Assembly: GCA_023391775.1 (NCBI GenBank)
Contig: JAEWAG010000052.1
Coordinates: 1-5,402, forward strand
Direction of reading: 5' to 3'
Source of the DNA: Pseudomonadota bacterium
GTDB lineage: Bacteria > Pseudomonadota > Gammaproteobacteria > Xanthomonadales > Xanthomonadaceae
DNA: 5,402 nucleotides
A program made the position numbers and the translations under genes. Below are positions 1 through 5,402 of the stretch, one piece after another (within the stretch, counting starts at the first letter, position 1; every line of letters begins with the position of its first letter). The notes below the pieces were generated by a model. That model saw only the letters and a list, made by a program, of their open reading frames with translations, did not search any database and had not been told where the DNA came from.

Positions 1-2291
1 AGGGCGGCTTCTACGCCAAGCGCCTGCCGGACCCGGCGGTGGACCGCGACGCGTGGTTCGCCGAGGGCGTGGCCTGCTACAAGCTGTTCATCCAGGGCCT
101 GCTGGACATCACCGACAACATCGTCGAGGGCCGCATCGTGCCTCCGCGCGACGTGGTCCGGCACGACCAGGACGACCCGTACCTGGTGGTGGCCGCCGAC
201 AAGGGCACCGCGACCTTCTCCGACATCGCCAACGGCCTGGCCGTGGCGCACGGCTTCTGGATGGGCGATGCGTTCGCCTCCGGCGGCTCGGTCGGCTACG
301 ACCACAAGGGCATGGGCATCACCGCGCGCGGCGCCTGGGAATCGGTCAAGCGCCACTTCCGCGCCCTGGGCCGGGATTCGCAGAGCGAGGACTTCACCTG
401 CGTGGGCATCGGCGACATGTCCGGCGACGTGTTCGGCAACGGCATGCTGCTGTCCCGCCACATCCGCCTGGTCGCCGCGTTCGACCACCGCCACATCTTC
501 CTGGACCCGGATCCGGACGCGGCCCGCTCCTACGCCGAGCGCGAGCGCCTGTTCAAGCTGCCGCGTTCCAGCTGGACCGACTACGACGCCCGCCTGATCA
601 GCAAGGGCGGCGGCGTGTTCCCGCGCAGTGCCAAGTCGATCGAGATCAGCCCGCAGGTGCGCGCGGTGCTCGGGCTGGGCGAGGACGTGCGCTCGCTGGC
701 TCCGGCCGCGCTGATGCAGGCGATCCTGCGCGCCCCGGTGGACCTGCTGTGGAATGGCGGCATCGGCACCTACGTCAAGGCTTCCAGCGAGCAGCACTCG
801 GACGTGGGCGATCGCGCCAACAACGCCATCCGGGTCAACGGCTGCGAGCTGCGCTGCCGGATCGTGGGCGAGGGTGGCAACCTGGGCATGAGCCAGCTGG
901 GCCGCATCGAGGCCGCCCAGGCCGGCGTGCTGCTCAACACCGACTTCATCGACAACTCCGCCGGCGTGGACACCTCCGACCACGAGGTGAACATCAAGAT
1001 CCTGCTCAACGCGGCCGTGCAGGAGGGTTCGCTGACCGTGGCGGCGCGCAACAAGCTGCTGGCCTCGAAGACCGACGAGGTCGCACGCCTGGTGCTGCTG
1101 GACAACTACCGCCAGAACCAGGCCATCAGCCTGATGGAGCGGATGAGCGCCCGCCGCCTGGGTTCCAAGCAGCACTTCATCCGCACGTTGGAGGCGCAGG
1201 GCCTGCTCGACCGCCAGATCGAGTTCCTGCCCTCGGACGCGGAGCTGTCCGCGCGCAAGGCCCGTGGCCAGGGCATGACCCGCCCGGAGCTGTCGGTGCT
1301 GCTGTCCTACTCCAAGCTGGTGGCGTTCCAGCAGCTGCTGGACTCGGACATCCCCGAGGATCCGTACCTGTCCAAGGAATTGCAGCGCTACTTCCCCGAG
1401 CCGCTGCAGAAGAAGTACGCGCCGCTGATGGAGCGCCACCGCCTCAAGCGCGAGATCATCGCCACGGCGGTGACCAACCAGACCATCAACCGCATGGGCG
1501 CGACCTTCCTGCTGCGCATGCAGGAGGACACCGGCCGCAGCCCGGCCGAGGTCGCCAAGGCCTACACGATCAGCCGCGAGGTGCTGGACGCGCGCAGCCT
1601 GTGGACCCAGATCGACGCGCTGGACGGCAAGCTGCCGGAAGCCGCCCAGATCGACGCCCTGCAGGTGATCTGGAACCTGCAGCGCTCGTTCGTGCGCTGG
1701 CTGCTGGGCCGTCCGGGCCCGATGCCGAGCATCGCCGACGCGGTGGAGCGCTACCGCGATCCGTTCAACGCCATCCGTTCGGCCTCCGGCGTGCTGCCGG
1801 ATTCGCAGCGGCCGGCCTACGAGGCCTCGCTGCGCGAGTGGAAGGACAAGGGCATGCCGCCGGCACTGGCCCAGCAGCTGGCCGAGCTGCCCTACTTGGA
1901 GCCGGCGTTCGACATCATCGAGCTGGCCTCCGAGCGCAGGCTCAAGCCGGTGGATGTGTCGCGCGTGCACTTCCGCCTGGGCGAGGCCCTGGGCCTGCCG
2001 TGGCTGTTCGAGCAGATCGACCAGCTGGCGGTGGACGGGCGCTGGCACGCGGTGGCCCGCGGCGTGATGCGCGACGAGCTGGCCGCGCACCAGCGCGTCC
2101 TCGCCGGCCAGGCGGTGGCGCAGCCGGCGGCCGATCCGGACGGCAAGGTGCGCCAGTGGCTGGAGCGCGACGATGCTTCGCTGCGCTTCACCCTGGGCAT
2201 GCTCGAGGAGCTTTCGGCGCAGAAAACGCTGGACTATCCGACCCTGTCGGTGGCCGTGCAGAAGCTCGGCCAGCTCGCCACGCGCGGCTGA
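1..2291 (+). CDS. gdhB: NAD-dependent glutamate dehydrogenase, large (180-kDa) type, C-terminal part (5' truncated by window)
   Basis: This enzyme oxidatively deaminates L-glutamate to 2-oxoglutarate and ammonia with NAD+ in the cytoplasm, feeding glutamate carbon into the TCA cycle. The frame is open from the left edge (first full codon at base 3) to TGA at 2289-2291, giving 762 residues. The family is usually about 1,600 residues, so roughly half is visible. Bases 1-2 (AG) before GGC GGC TTC fit a Lys-Gly-Gly-Phe motif split by the edge; this is where the catalytic-region lysine of the family lies. The first 40 residues (GGFYAKR, then CYKLFIQGLLDITDN) match this family. The glycine-rich GIGDMSGDVFGNG near residue 136 is the dinucleotide-binding loop. 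NGGIGTYVK, then GEGGNLGMSQLGRIE near residue 290, and a long helical C-terminal region follow. The GTG at 39 is internal, not the true start. A hairpin lies just downstream. The family call is firm; the symbol follows Pseudomonas usage. Confidence 0.95.
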   Translation, partial: GGFYAKRLPDPAVDRDAWFAEGVACYKLFIQGLLDITDNIVEGRIVPPRDVVRHDQDDPYLVVAADKGTATFSDIANGLAVAHGFWMGDAFASGGSVGYDHKGMGITARGAWESVKRHFRALGRDSQSEDFTCVGIGDMSGDVFGNGMLLSRHIRLVAAFDHRHIFLDPDPDAARSYAERERLFKLPRSSWTDYDARLISKGGGVFPRSAKSIEISPQVRAVLGLGEDVRSLAPAALMQAILRAPVDLLWNGGIGTYVKASSEQHSDVGDRANNAIRVNGCELRCRIVGEGGNLGMSQLGRIEAAQAGVLLNTDFIDNSAGVDTSDHEVNIKILLNAAVQEGSLTVAARNKLLASKTDEVARLVLLDNYRQNQAISLMERMSARRLGSKQHFIRTLEAQGLLDRQIEFLPSDAELSARKARGQGMTRPELSVLLSYSKLVAFQQLLDSDIPEDPYLSKELQRYFPEPLQKKYAPLMERHRLKREIIATAVTNQTINRMGATFLLRMQEDTGRSPAEVAKAYTISREVLDARSLWTQIDALDGKLPEAAQIDALQVIWNLQRSFVRWLLGRPGPMPSIADAVERYRDPFNAIRSASGVLPDSQRPAYEASLREWKDKGMPPALAQQLAELPYLEPAFDIIELASERRLKPVDVSRVHFRLGEALGLPWLFEQIDQLAVDGRWHAVARGVMRDELAAHQRVLAGQAVAQPAADPDGKVRQWLERDDASLRFTLGMLEELSAQKTLDYPTLSVAVQKLGQLATRG

Positions 2292-2308
2292 CCGGCATCG
2301 GCGGCATG

Positions 2309-2337
2309 CGGGTGGCTGGCCGATGGCCGGCCACCCG
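2309..2337 (+). terminator. Strong GC-rich hairpin, probable terminator of the glutamate dehydrogenase gene
   Basis: CGGGTGGCTGGCC (2309-2321) pairs with GGCCGGCCACCCG (2325-2337) around a GAT loop. This makes a 13-bp stem with a single G-U wobble (2317 with 2329). It starts 17 bases after the TGA of the dehydrogenase gene and lies about 100 bases before nadK. Only TTG follows, so the U-tract of a classical intrinsic terminator is missing. The stem's stability and position make transcript end or 3'-end protection the best reading. The near symmetry means it would also fold on the minus strand. Confidence 0.7.
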
Positions 2338-2396
2338 TTGCCGGCGCAACCGCCGGGCGTGAGGGTGATGCGGACGCATCCGTGCGCCGGGCCGGG

Positions 2397-2402
2397 TATC
2401 CT
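2397..2402 (+). promoter_or_regulatory. Possible -10 element of the nadK promoter
   Basis: TATCCT lies 8 bases before the ATG at 2411 and 35 bases before the preferred ATG at 2438. It matches TATAAT at four of six positions. The hexamer 17 bases upstream (ACGCAT, 2374-2379) is not a good -35 box. It falls after the dehydrogenase hairpin, where a separate nadK promoter would be expected. If it is real, transcription would start at about 2408-2411, giving a leader of roughly 28 bases for the 2438 start or a leaderless message for the 2411 start. Confidence 0.35.
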
Positions 2403-2425
2403 GCGGCGGCATGGATGAACGCCGT

Positions 2426-2431
2426 ACGGAG
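2426..2431 (+). promoter_or_regulatory. Ribosome binding site deciding the nadK start
   Basis: ACGGAG contains the GGAG core of a Shine-Dalgarno site, with six bases between it and ATG 2438. No comparable site precedes ATG 2411; the bases before that codon are CTGCGGCGGC. This supports 2438 unless the message is leaderless at 2411. Confidence 0.6.
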
Positions 2432-2437
2432 CAATCG

Positions 2438-3208
2438 ATGAGCCACGATCCCCGCATCGCCTTCCTCGCCAGCGCCGCGCCCGGCGCCCAGGAGGCGTTG
2501 TCCGCGCTGGTGGAACAGCACGGCACCTGCACCCCGCAGGAGGCGGACGTGATCTGTTCGCTGGGCGGCGACGGCTTCATGCTGCAGACGCTCCATCGCC
2601 ACGGTGCGCTGGGCAAGCCGGTGTACGGGATGAAGCTGGGAACCGTGGGTTTCCTGATGAACCACTTCCGCGCCGACGGGCTGCTGGAGCGCCTGGCGGC
2701 CGCCGAGCCGGCGATCCTGCGTCCGCTGGAGATGGTGGCGCAGACCGAGTCCGGCAGCACCGTCGGCTCGCTGGCCTACAACGAGGTCTCGCTGCTGCGC
2801 CAGACCCGCCAGGCCGCGCACATCCGCATCGATCTCAACGGCCAGCAGCGGCTGGACGAACTGATCTGCGACGGGGTGATGGTCTGCACGCCCGCCGGCA
2901 GCACCGCCTACAACTTCTCCGCGCACGGGCCGATCCTGCCGCTGGGTTCGCAGACCATCGCGCTGACCCCGATCGCCGCGTTCCGGCCGCGGCGCTGGCG
3001 CGGCGCGATCCTCAAGGCCGAGACCGAAGTGCGCTTCCAGGTGCTCGACCCGTACAAGCGTCCGGTGAGCGTGACGGCCGATTCGCACGAGACCCGCGAC
3101 GTGGTCGAAGTGGTGATCCGCGAATCGCGCGATCGCACGGTGACGCTGCTGTTCGACCCTGAACACAACCTCGAAGAACGTATCCTGGCCGAGCAATTCG
3201 TGGTATGA
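2438..3208 (+). CDS. nadK: NAD kinase
   Basis: NAD kinase phosphorylates NAD+ to NADP+ using ATP (or polyphosphate in some members) and is normally the cell's only source of NADP. The 256-residue product is short for the family and close in length to Xanthomonas and alphaproteobacterial NadK; the E. coli enzyme is near 290. Visible motifs are LGGDGFML at residues 42-49 (the GGDG signature with the catalytic aspartate at 45), [12 protein letters not shown] at 64-75, the NE pair at 115-116, and [15 protein letters not shown] at 145-159. The C-terminal [13 protein letters not shown] and [14 protein letters not shown] also look family-typical. I chose ATG 2438 because ACGGAG (2426-2431) sits six bases before it and because [12 protein letters not shown] starts like known relatives. 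An in-frame ATG at 2411 would add nine residues (MDERRTEQS). The gene follows the dehydrogenase terminator and has its own possible promoter. Confidence 0.95.
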   Translation: MSHDPRIAFLASAAPGAQEALSALVEQHGTCTPQEADVICSLGGDGFMLQTLHRHGALGKPVYGMKLGTVGFLMNHFRADGLLERLAAAEPAILRPLEMVAQTESGSTVGSLAYNEVSLLRQTRQAAHIRIDLNGQQRLDELICDGVMVCTPAGSTAYNFSAHGPILPLGSQTIALTPIAAFRPRRWRGAILKAETEVRFQVLDPYKRPVSVTADSHETRDVVEVVIRESRDRTVTLLFDPEHNLEERILAEQFVV

Positions 3209-3215
3209 CGGAACG

Positions 3216-3232
3216 GTCGCGCATGTCGCGAC
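3216..3232 (+). terminator. Short hairpin just after nadK, weak terminator candidate
   Basis: GTCGCG (3216-3221) pairs with CGCGAC (3227-3232) around a CATGT loop, starting seven bases after the nadK TGA. The stem is only 6 bp and no T-run follows, so it may attenuate rather than end transcription, or have no function. The other parts of the 95-base gap to the next gene show no convincing promoter. That leaves open whether the downstream gene is read from the nadK transcript. Confidence 0.3.
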
Positions 3233-3290
3233 AGCGGAGCCGGGGGAACGGGTCCGCATGAAAAAATGCCGAGGAAACGCTTCAACTGAA

Positions 3291-3299
3291 GGGGAGGGG
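3291..3299 (+). promoter_or_regulatory. Strong purine-rich ribosome binding site for a GTG start
   Basis: GGGGAGGGG includes GGAGG (3293-3297), six bases before GTG 3304. This near-ideal Shine-Dalgarno sequence identifies the GTG as the start of the exported-protein gene, where codon statistics alone could leave doubt. Confidence 0.75.
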
Positions 3300-3303
3300 T
3301 CCC

Positions 3304-3786
3304 GTGAAGTTGTTGTACCTGATCCTGCTGTGCACGGTTCCCGCACGGGCGATGGCAGCCTGCGCGTTCGACACCAACCTGGCACCGTTCAAGACAAGCA
3401 CCAGCCAGCGGGTGGATTCGTCCGACCTGCCGGCGCCGGAGATCGAGGAAGTGAACTTCACCCGCGGCCTGGCCGGGGGGGCGGTCTGCGACCAGCTCGG
3501 TTTCCTCACCATCAAGATGCGCTGGCCGCGCGGCAGCCGCTACGACCTGGAGGAGCTGGGCTTCGAGTACAGCGTGGTGCGTGGCGAGGCTCCCGAGGGC
3601 CTGATCCCGGACGGCACGGTCACCGTGCCGGGCCACCGCGGGCGCCGGGTCGAGCACCAGCTGACCTGGGACGATGGCCGCCCGGGCGAGCAGCAGGCGA
3701 TGCGACTGCTGCTGGAGGTGCGCGCGGTCACGGCCAATGGCCTGCGCGGCGCGCCGGCCCAGGTGCGGGTGGGAGGCGCGCCCTGA
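3304..3786 (+). CDS. Exported protein of unknown function (signal peptide, predicted small beta-rich domain)
   Basis: I do not recognise this 160-residue protein as a named family. It begins at GTG behind an excellent ribosome binding site. Residues 1-18 look like a Sec signal peptide: Lys2, a hydrophobic run LLYLILLCTV (3-12), then PARAMA with likely cleavage after Ala18. The mature part would start Ala-Cys (Cys20). The only other mature cysteine I see is Cys62, so one periplasmic disulfide is plausible. MAAC (17-20) is a poor lipobox, so a lipoprotein is possible but less likely. The rest alternates hydrophobic and polar residues, with a C-terminal stretch (LLLEVRAVTANGLRGAPAQVRV, about 137-156) that resembles strands of a fibronectin III/Ig-like sandwich. 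That fold is a guess. Third positions are strongly G/C, so it is truly coding. A seven-G run interrupts residues 57-60. It sits 95 bases after nadK and 42 before the nucleotidase gene. A different plus-strand frame starting at ATG 3258 overlaps it but has poor codon use. Confidence 0.75.
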   Translation: MKLLYLILLCTVPARAMAACAFDTNLAPFKTSTSQRVDSSDLPAPEIEEVNFTRGLAGGAVCDQLGFLTIKMRWPRGSRYDLEELGFEYSVVRGEAPEGLIPDGTVTVPGHRGRRVEHQLTWDDGRPGEQQAMRLLLEVRAVTANGLRGAPAQVRVGGAP

Positions 3787-3798
3787 CCCGGCGGGTCA
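3784..3798. repeat. Palindrome over the stop codon of the exported-protein gene
   Basis: TGACCCG (3784-3790) and CGGGTCA (3792-3798) are perfect inverted copies around a single G. The first three bases are the stop codon. As RNA it can fold as a 6-bp stem with a GGC loop. As DNA it is a 15-base dyad ending 18 bases before the -10 box of the nucleotidase gene, which is the -35 region. It could be a small transcript-end hairpin, an operator, or chance. Confidence 0.5.
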
Positions 3799-3813
3799 CG
3801 GCCATGGTTGCGG

Positions 3814-3822
3814 TGCGATAAT
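3814..3822 (+). promoter_or_regulatory. Extended -10 promoter of the 5'-nucleotidase gene
   Basis: TGCGATAAT combines an extended -10 element (TGn, 3814-3816) with GATAAT (3817-3822), five of six matches to TATAAT in very GC-rich DNA. No good -35 box lies 17 bases upstream (GGTCAC, 3794-3799), as expected for extended -10 promoters. The start point would be near 3828-3830, on the ATG at 3829, which predicts a leaderless mRNA. The element is also inside the dyad GCGAT-A-ATCGC (3815-3825). Confidence 0.6.
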
Positions 3823-3828
3823 CGCGCC

Positions 3829-4758
3829 ATGAGCCTGCCCGAGAGCTATATCCAGGACAATGCGCCGCGGGTGCTGACCGTGGCGGTGACCTCGCGCGCA
3901 CTGTTCGACCTGGAGGAGGGCCACGCGCTGTTCGAGCGCGAAGGCCTGGAGGCCTACGCCGACTACCAGCGACGGCTGGAAGACCAGGTGCTGGAGCCCG
4001 GCGTGGCCTTTCCGGTGGCGCGCAAGCTGCTGGCGCTCAACCAGCGCCTGCCGGCCGGCGCGCCGCAGGTGGAGGTGATCCTGCTGTCGCGCAATTCCGC
4101 CGACACCGGCCTGCGCATCTTCAACTCGATCCAGCATTACGGGCTGGACATCGTGCGTGCGGTGTTCACCGCCGGCGAGCCCACCTGGCCGTACGTGGCG
4201 CCCTTCGGCACCAACCTGTTCCTGTCGGCCAACTCCGAGTCGGTGCGGCGCTCGCTGGAGCATGGCGTGGCCGCGGCCACCATCCTGCCGGCGCGCGCGG
4301 CCGATGGCCCGCGCGACCAGCTTCGCATCGCTTTCGACGGCGACGCGGTGATCTTCAGCGACGAGAGCGAGCGCATCTCGCGCGAGCAGGGCGTGGCCGC
4401 GTTCGGACTGCACGAGCGCCAGCGCGCACGCGAGCCGCTGTCCGGCGGGCCGTTCCGCGGGTTCCTCGCGGCCCTGCACGAACTGCAGGCGGCGTTCCCG
4501 CCCGGCGAGAACGCGCCGATCCGCACCGCGCTGGTCACCGCGCGCTCGGCGCCGGCGCACGAGCGGGTGATCCGCACCCTGCGCGAATGGGGCGTGCGCC
4601 TGGACGAGGCGCTGTTCCTCGGCGGGCGTTCCAAGGGCCCGTTCCTGGCCGCTTTCGGCGCGGACATCTTCTTCGACGATTCGGTCGACAACATCGACAG
4701 CGCACGCCTGCACGTGGCCGCAGGCCACGTCCCGCATGGCGTGGCCAATCCCGAGTAA
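3829..4758 (+). CDS. 5'-nucleotidase, cytosolic cN-I-like (HAD superfamily)
   Basis: The 309-residue product matches the family that joins bacterial proteins to animal cytosolic 5'-nucleotidase I (NT5C1). These enzymes hydrolyse nucleoside 5'-monophosphates such as AMP or dNMPs to nucleoside and phosphate in a Mg2+-dependent reaction. HAD motifs are visible: FDGDAVIFSDESE at residues 169-181 gives the DxDx(V) motif I with Asp170 and Asp172, LVTARSAP at 235-242 offers Thr237 for motif II, Lys269 in GGRSKGPF fits motif III, and FFDDSVDNID at 281-290 gives Asp283/Asp284 for motif IV. The N-terminal TSRALFDLEEGHALF (21-35), LLSRNSADTGLRIFNSI (85-101) and FGTNLFLSAN (126-135) also fit this family. 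There is no signal peptide, so it is cytoplasmic. ATG 3829 was chosen over TTG 3808 because MSLPESYIQDN is a natural start and the promoter's start point falls on it. No Shine-Dalgarno sequence precedes it. It converges with cheB. The preferred nucleotide cannot be read from sequence. Confidence 0.9.
   Translation: MSLPESYIQDNAPRVLTVAVTSRALFDLEEGHALFEREGLEAYADYQRRLEDQVLEPGVAFPVARKLLALNQRLPAGAPQVEVILLSRNSADTGLRIFNSIQHYGLDIVRAVFTAGEPTWPYVAPFGTNLFLSANSESVRRSLEHGVAAATILPARAADGPRDQLRIAFDGDAVIFSDESERISREQGVAAFGLHERQRAREPLSGGPFRGFLAALHELQAAFPPGENAPIRTALVTARSAPAHERVIRTLREWGVRLDEALFLGGRSKGPFLAAFGADIFFDDSVDNIDSARLHVAAGHVPHGVANPE
4712..4730. terminator. Perfect hairpin inside the end of the 5'-nucleotidase gene, possible terminator for the convergent cheB
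   Basis: ACGTGGCC (4712-4719) and GGCCACGT (4723-4730) form a perfect 8-bp stem around GCA. It lies 25 bases before the nucleotidase stop and 34 bases beyond the cheB stop on the minus strand. Only six bases separate the two stops, so any terminator must lie inside one of the genes, and this is the best hairpin I see. No T-run follows on either strand. Coding constraint (Leu-His-Val-Ala-Ala-Gly-His-Val) could also have produced it by chance. Confidence 0.35.
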
Positions 4759-4764
4759 CCGCGA

Positions 4765-5402
4765 TCAGGCCCCGGCGCGGTGGCCCGCCAGTTCCAGCAG
4801 GCGCGCAGGCAAACGCTCCAGCGGCAGGACCTCCTGCGCGGCCCCGAGCCGCACCGCGGCGCCGGGCATGCCCCAGACCACGCTGCTGGCCTCGTCCTGC
4901 ACCACGGTGGCGGCGCCGGCCTCCTTCATCTCCAGCAGGCCGCGCGCGCCGTCATCGCCCATGCCGGTGAGGATCGCGCCGATCGCGTTCGGACCGGCGG
5001 CCTGGGCCACCGAGCGGAACAGCACGTCCACTGCCGGACGGTGGCGGTTGACCGGTGCGCTGCCATCCACCCGGCAGCGCCAGCGCGCACCGTCGCGGAT
5101 GATGCGCAGGTGGTGGTCGCCGGGCGGCAGGTAGGCGTGGCCCGGCAGCACCAGTTCACCATCGGAAGCCTCGCGTACCAGTAGCGGCGAGTGCCGGTCC
5201 AGGCGCTCGACGAAGGCGCGGCTGAAGCCGCCGGGAATGTGCTGGGTCAGGACCACCGCCGGTGCGTCGGCCGGCATCTGCTCCAGCACCGCGCGGATGG
5301 CCTCGGTGCCGCCGGCGGAGGCGCCGATGGCGAACAGCCGGTCGGTGGTGCGGAAGCGCGCGGCCAGCGGCGCGGCCGGCGCCGCCGGTGATGGCCCCAG
5401 CC
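4765..5402 (-). CDS. cheB: Chemoreceptor glutamate methylesterase (CheB) catalytic domain, N-terminal part cut off by window
   Basis: CheB removes methyl groups from glutamates of chemoreceptors (and deamidates glutamines), resetting their signalling during adaptation. The frame runs from the right edge (first full codon 5400-5398) to TGA at 4767-4765, giving 211 residues. It opens with an Ala/Pro-rich linker ([14 protein letters not shown], 3-16) and then the methylesterase fold from [14 protein letters not shown]. The catalytic Ser28 (GASAGG), His54 (TQHIP) and Asp150 (GMGDDG) are all present. Their spacing of 26 and 96 equals that of Salmonella CheB (Ser164, His190, Asp286), so the domain looks intact and active. 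The linker suggests an N-terminal response-regulator receiver beyond the edge, as in usual CheB proteins near 350 residues. That part is not visible, and a receiver-less methylesterase remains possible. The GTG at 5289 is internal, because a start there would delete the catalytic serine. The gene points toward the nucleotidase gene; its che partners would lie to the right. Confidence 0.92.
   Translation of the reverse strand, partial: LGPSPAAPAAPLAARFRTTDRLFAIGASAGGTEAIRAVLEQMPADAPAVVLTQHIPGGFSRAFVERLDRHSPLLVREASDGELVLPGHAYLPPGDHHLRIIRDGARWRCRVDGSAPVNRHRPAVDVLFRSVAQAAGPNAIGAILTGMGDDGARGLLEMKEAGAATVVQDEASSVVWGMPGAAVRLGAAQEVLPLERLPARLLELAGHRAGA

Noticed and set aside
53..2362. A 769-residue open frame on the plus strand, slightly longer than the dehydrogenase frame it overlaps
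   Set aside because: Its product is an Arg/Gly/Ala/Pro-rich shadow with no family features, as expected from a +1 frame of a GC-rich gene. The overlapping dehydrogenase frame has clear family motifs.
2367..2380. Inverted repeat GATGCG-GA-CGCATC upstream of nadK, considered as an operator or riboswitch stem
   Set aside because: The arms are only 6 bp with a 2-base centre, too small to separate from chance in GC-rich DNA. The 146-base gap is also too short and lacks the features of a known riboswitch.
3234..3257. Inverted repeat GCGGA...TCCGC downstream of nadK
   Set aside because: The stem is five base pairs with a 14-base loop, which is weak and common by chance.
2234..3385. A 383-residue open frame on the minus strand opposite nadK
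   Set aside because: It is Arg/His/Ala-rich with no recognisable domain and lies antisense to a well-supported gene. High GC removes stop codons on the opposite strand.
1..3786. The idea that the dehydrogenase, nadK and exported-protein genes form a single NAD-related operon
   Set aside because: A strong hairpin and a 146-base gap separate the dehydrogenase gene from nadK, and 95 bases separate nadK from the next gene. The theme is shared cofactor use, which is too general to infer a system.
3258..3821. A 187-residue plus-strand frame beginning MKKCRGNAST that overlaps the exported-protein gene
   Set aside because: Its codons have many A/T third positions (for example GTT GTT GTA CCT), unlike every real gene here, and the product becomes Gly/Arg/Pro-rich. 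The overlapping frame from GTG 3304 has a signal peptide and a better ribosome binding site.
3796..4737. A 313-residue open frame on the minus strand opposite the 5'-nucleotidase gene
   Set aside because: It mirrors almost the whole nucleotidase gene and has a low-complexity Arg/Gln/Ala/Val composition and no start signals. It is a GC-driven shadow.

Overview
The window is GC-rich DNA, and its coding frames strongly prefer G or C at the third codon position. It holds four protein genes I can assign to families and one I cannot. The organism is probably a gammaproteobacterium of the Xanthomonadaceae/Lysobacteraceae (Lysobacter, Luteimonas, Pseudoxanthomonas or Stenotrophomonas-like). I base that on the base composition, on the large 180-kDa-type NAD glutamate dehydrogenase, and on a short NAD kinase whose sequence closely resembles what I remember of Xanthomonas NadK. 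No database search was possible, so the genus is an inference.

Layout from left to right: bases 1-2291 (+) are the C-terminal part of a large NAD-dependent glutamate dehydrogenase, cut at its 5' side by the window edge. A strong GC-rich hairpin at 2309-2337 probably ends its transcript. NAD kinase (nadK) follows at 2438-3208 (+), with a possible promoter and an alternative in-frame start at 2411. Next is a small gene at 3304-3786 (+) for an exported protein of unknown function, with a GTG start and a very good ribosome binding site. A 15-base palindrome covers its stop codon. Then comes a HAD-type 5'-nucleotidase of the cytosolic cN-I-like family at 3829-4758 (+). It has an extended -10 promoter so close to its ATG that the mRNA is probably leaderless. 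Finally, the catalytic domain of a CheB-type chemoreceptor methylesterase lies on the minus strand (4765-5402). It converges on the nucleotidase gene with only six bases between the stops, and its N-terminal part runs off the right edge.

The genes do not form one obvious pathway. Glutamate dehydrogenase uses NAD, NadK turns NAD into NADP, and the nucleotidase dephosphorylates nucleoside monophosphates, so the plus-strand genes share a loose nucleotide/cofactor theme. The hairpins and internal promoters suggest separate transcription units rather than one operon. CheB belongs to chemotaxis and is probably the edge of another locus. No stretch without a gene exceeds 150 bases. I see no mobile element, CRISPR array, tRNA or rRNA, and no convincing new multi-gene system. 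The least explained parts are the exported protein and the regulatory DNA around it.
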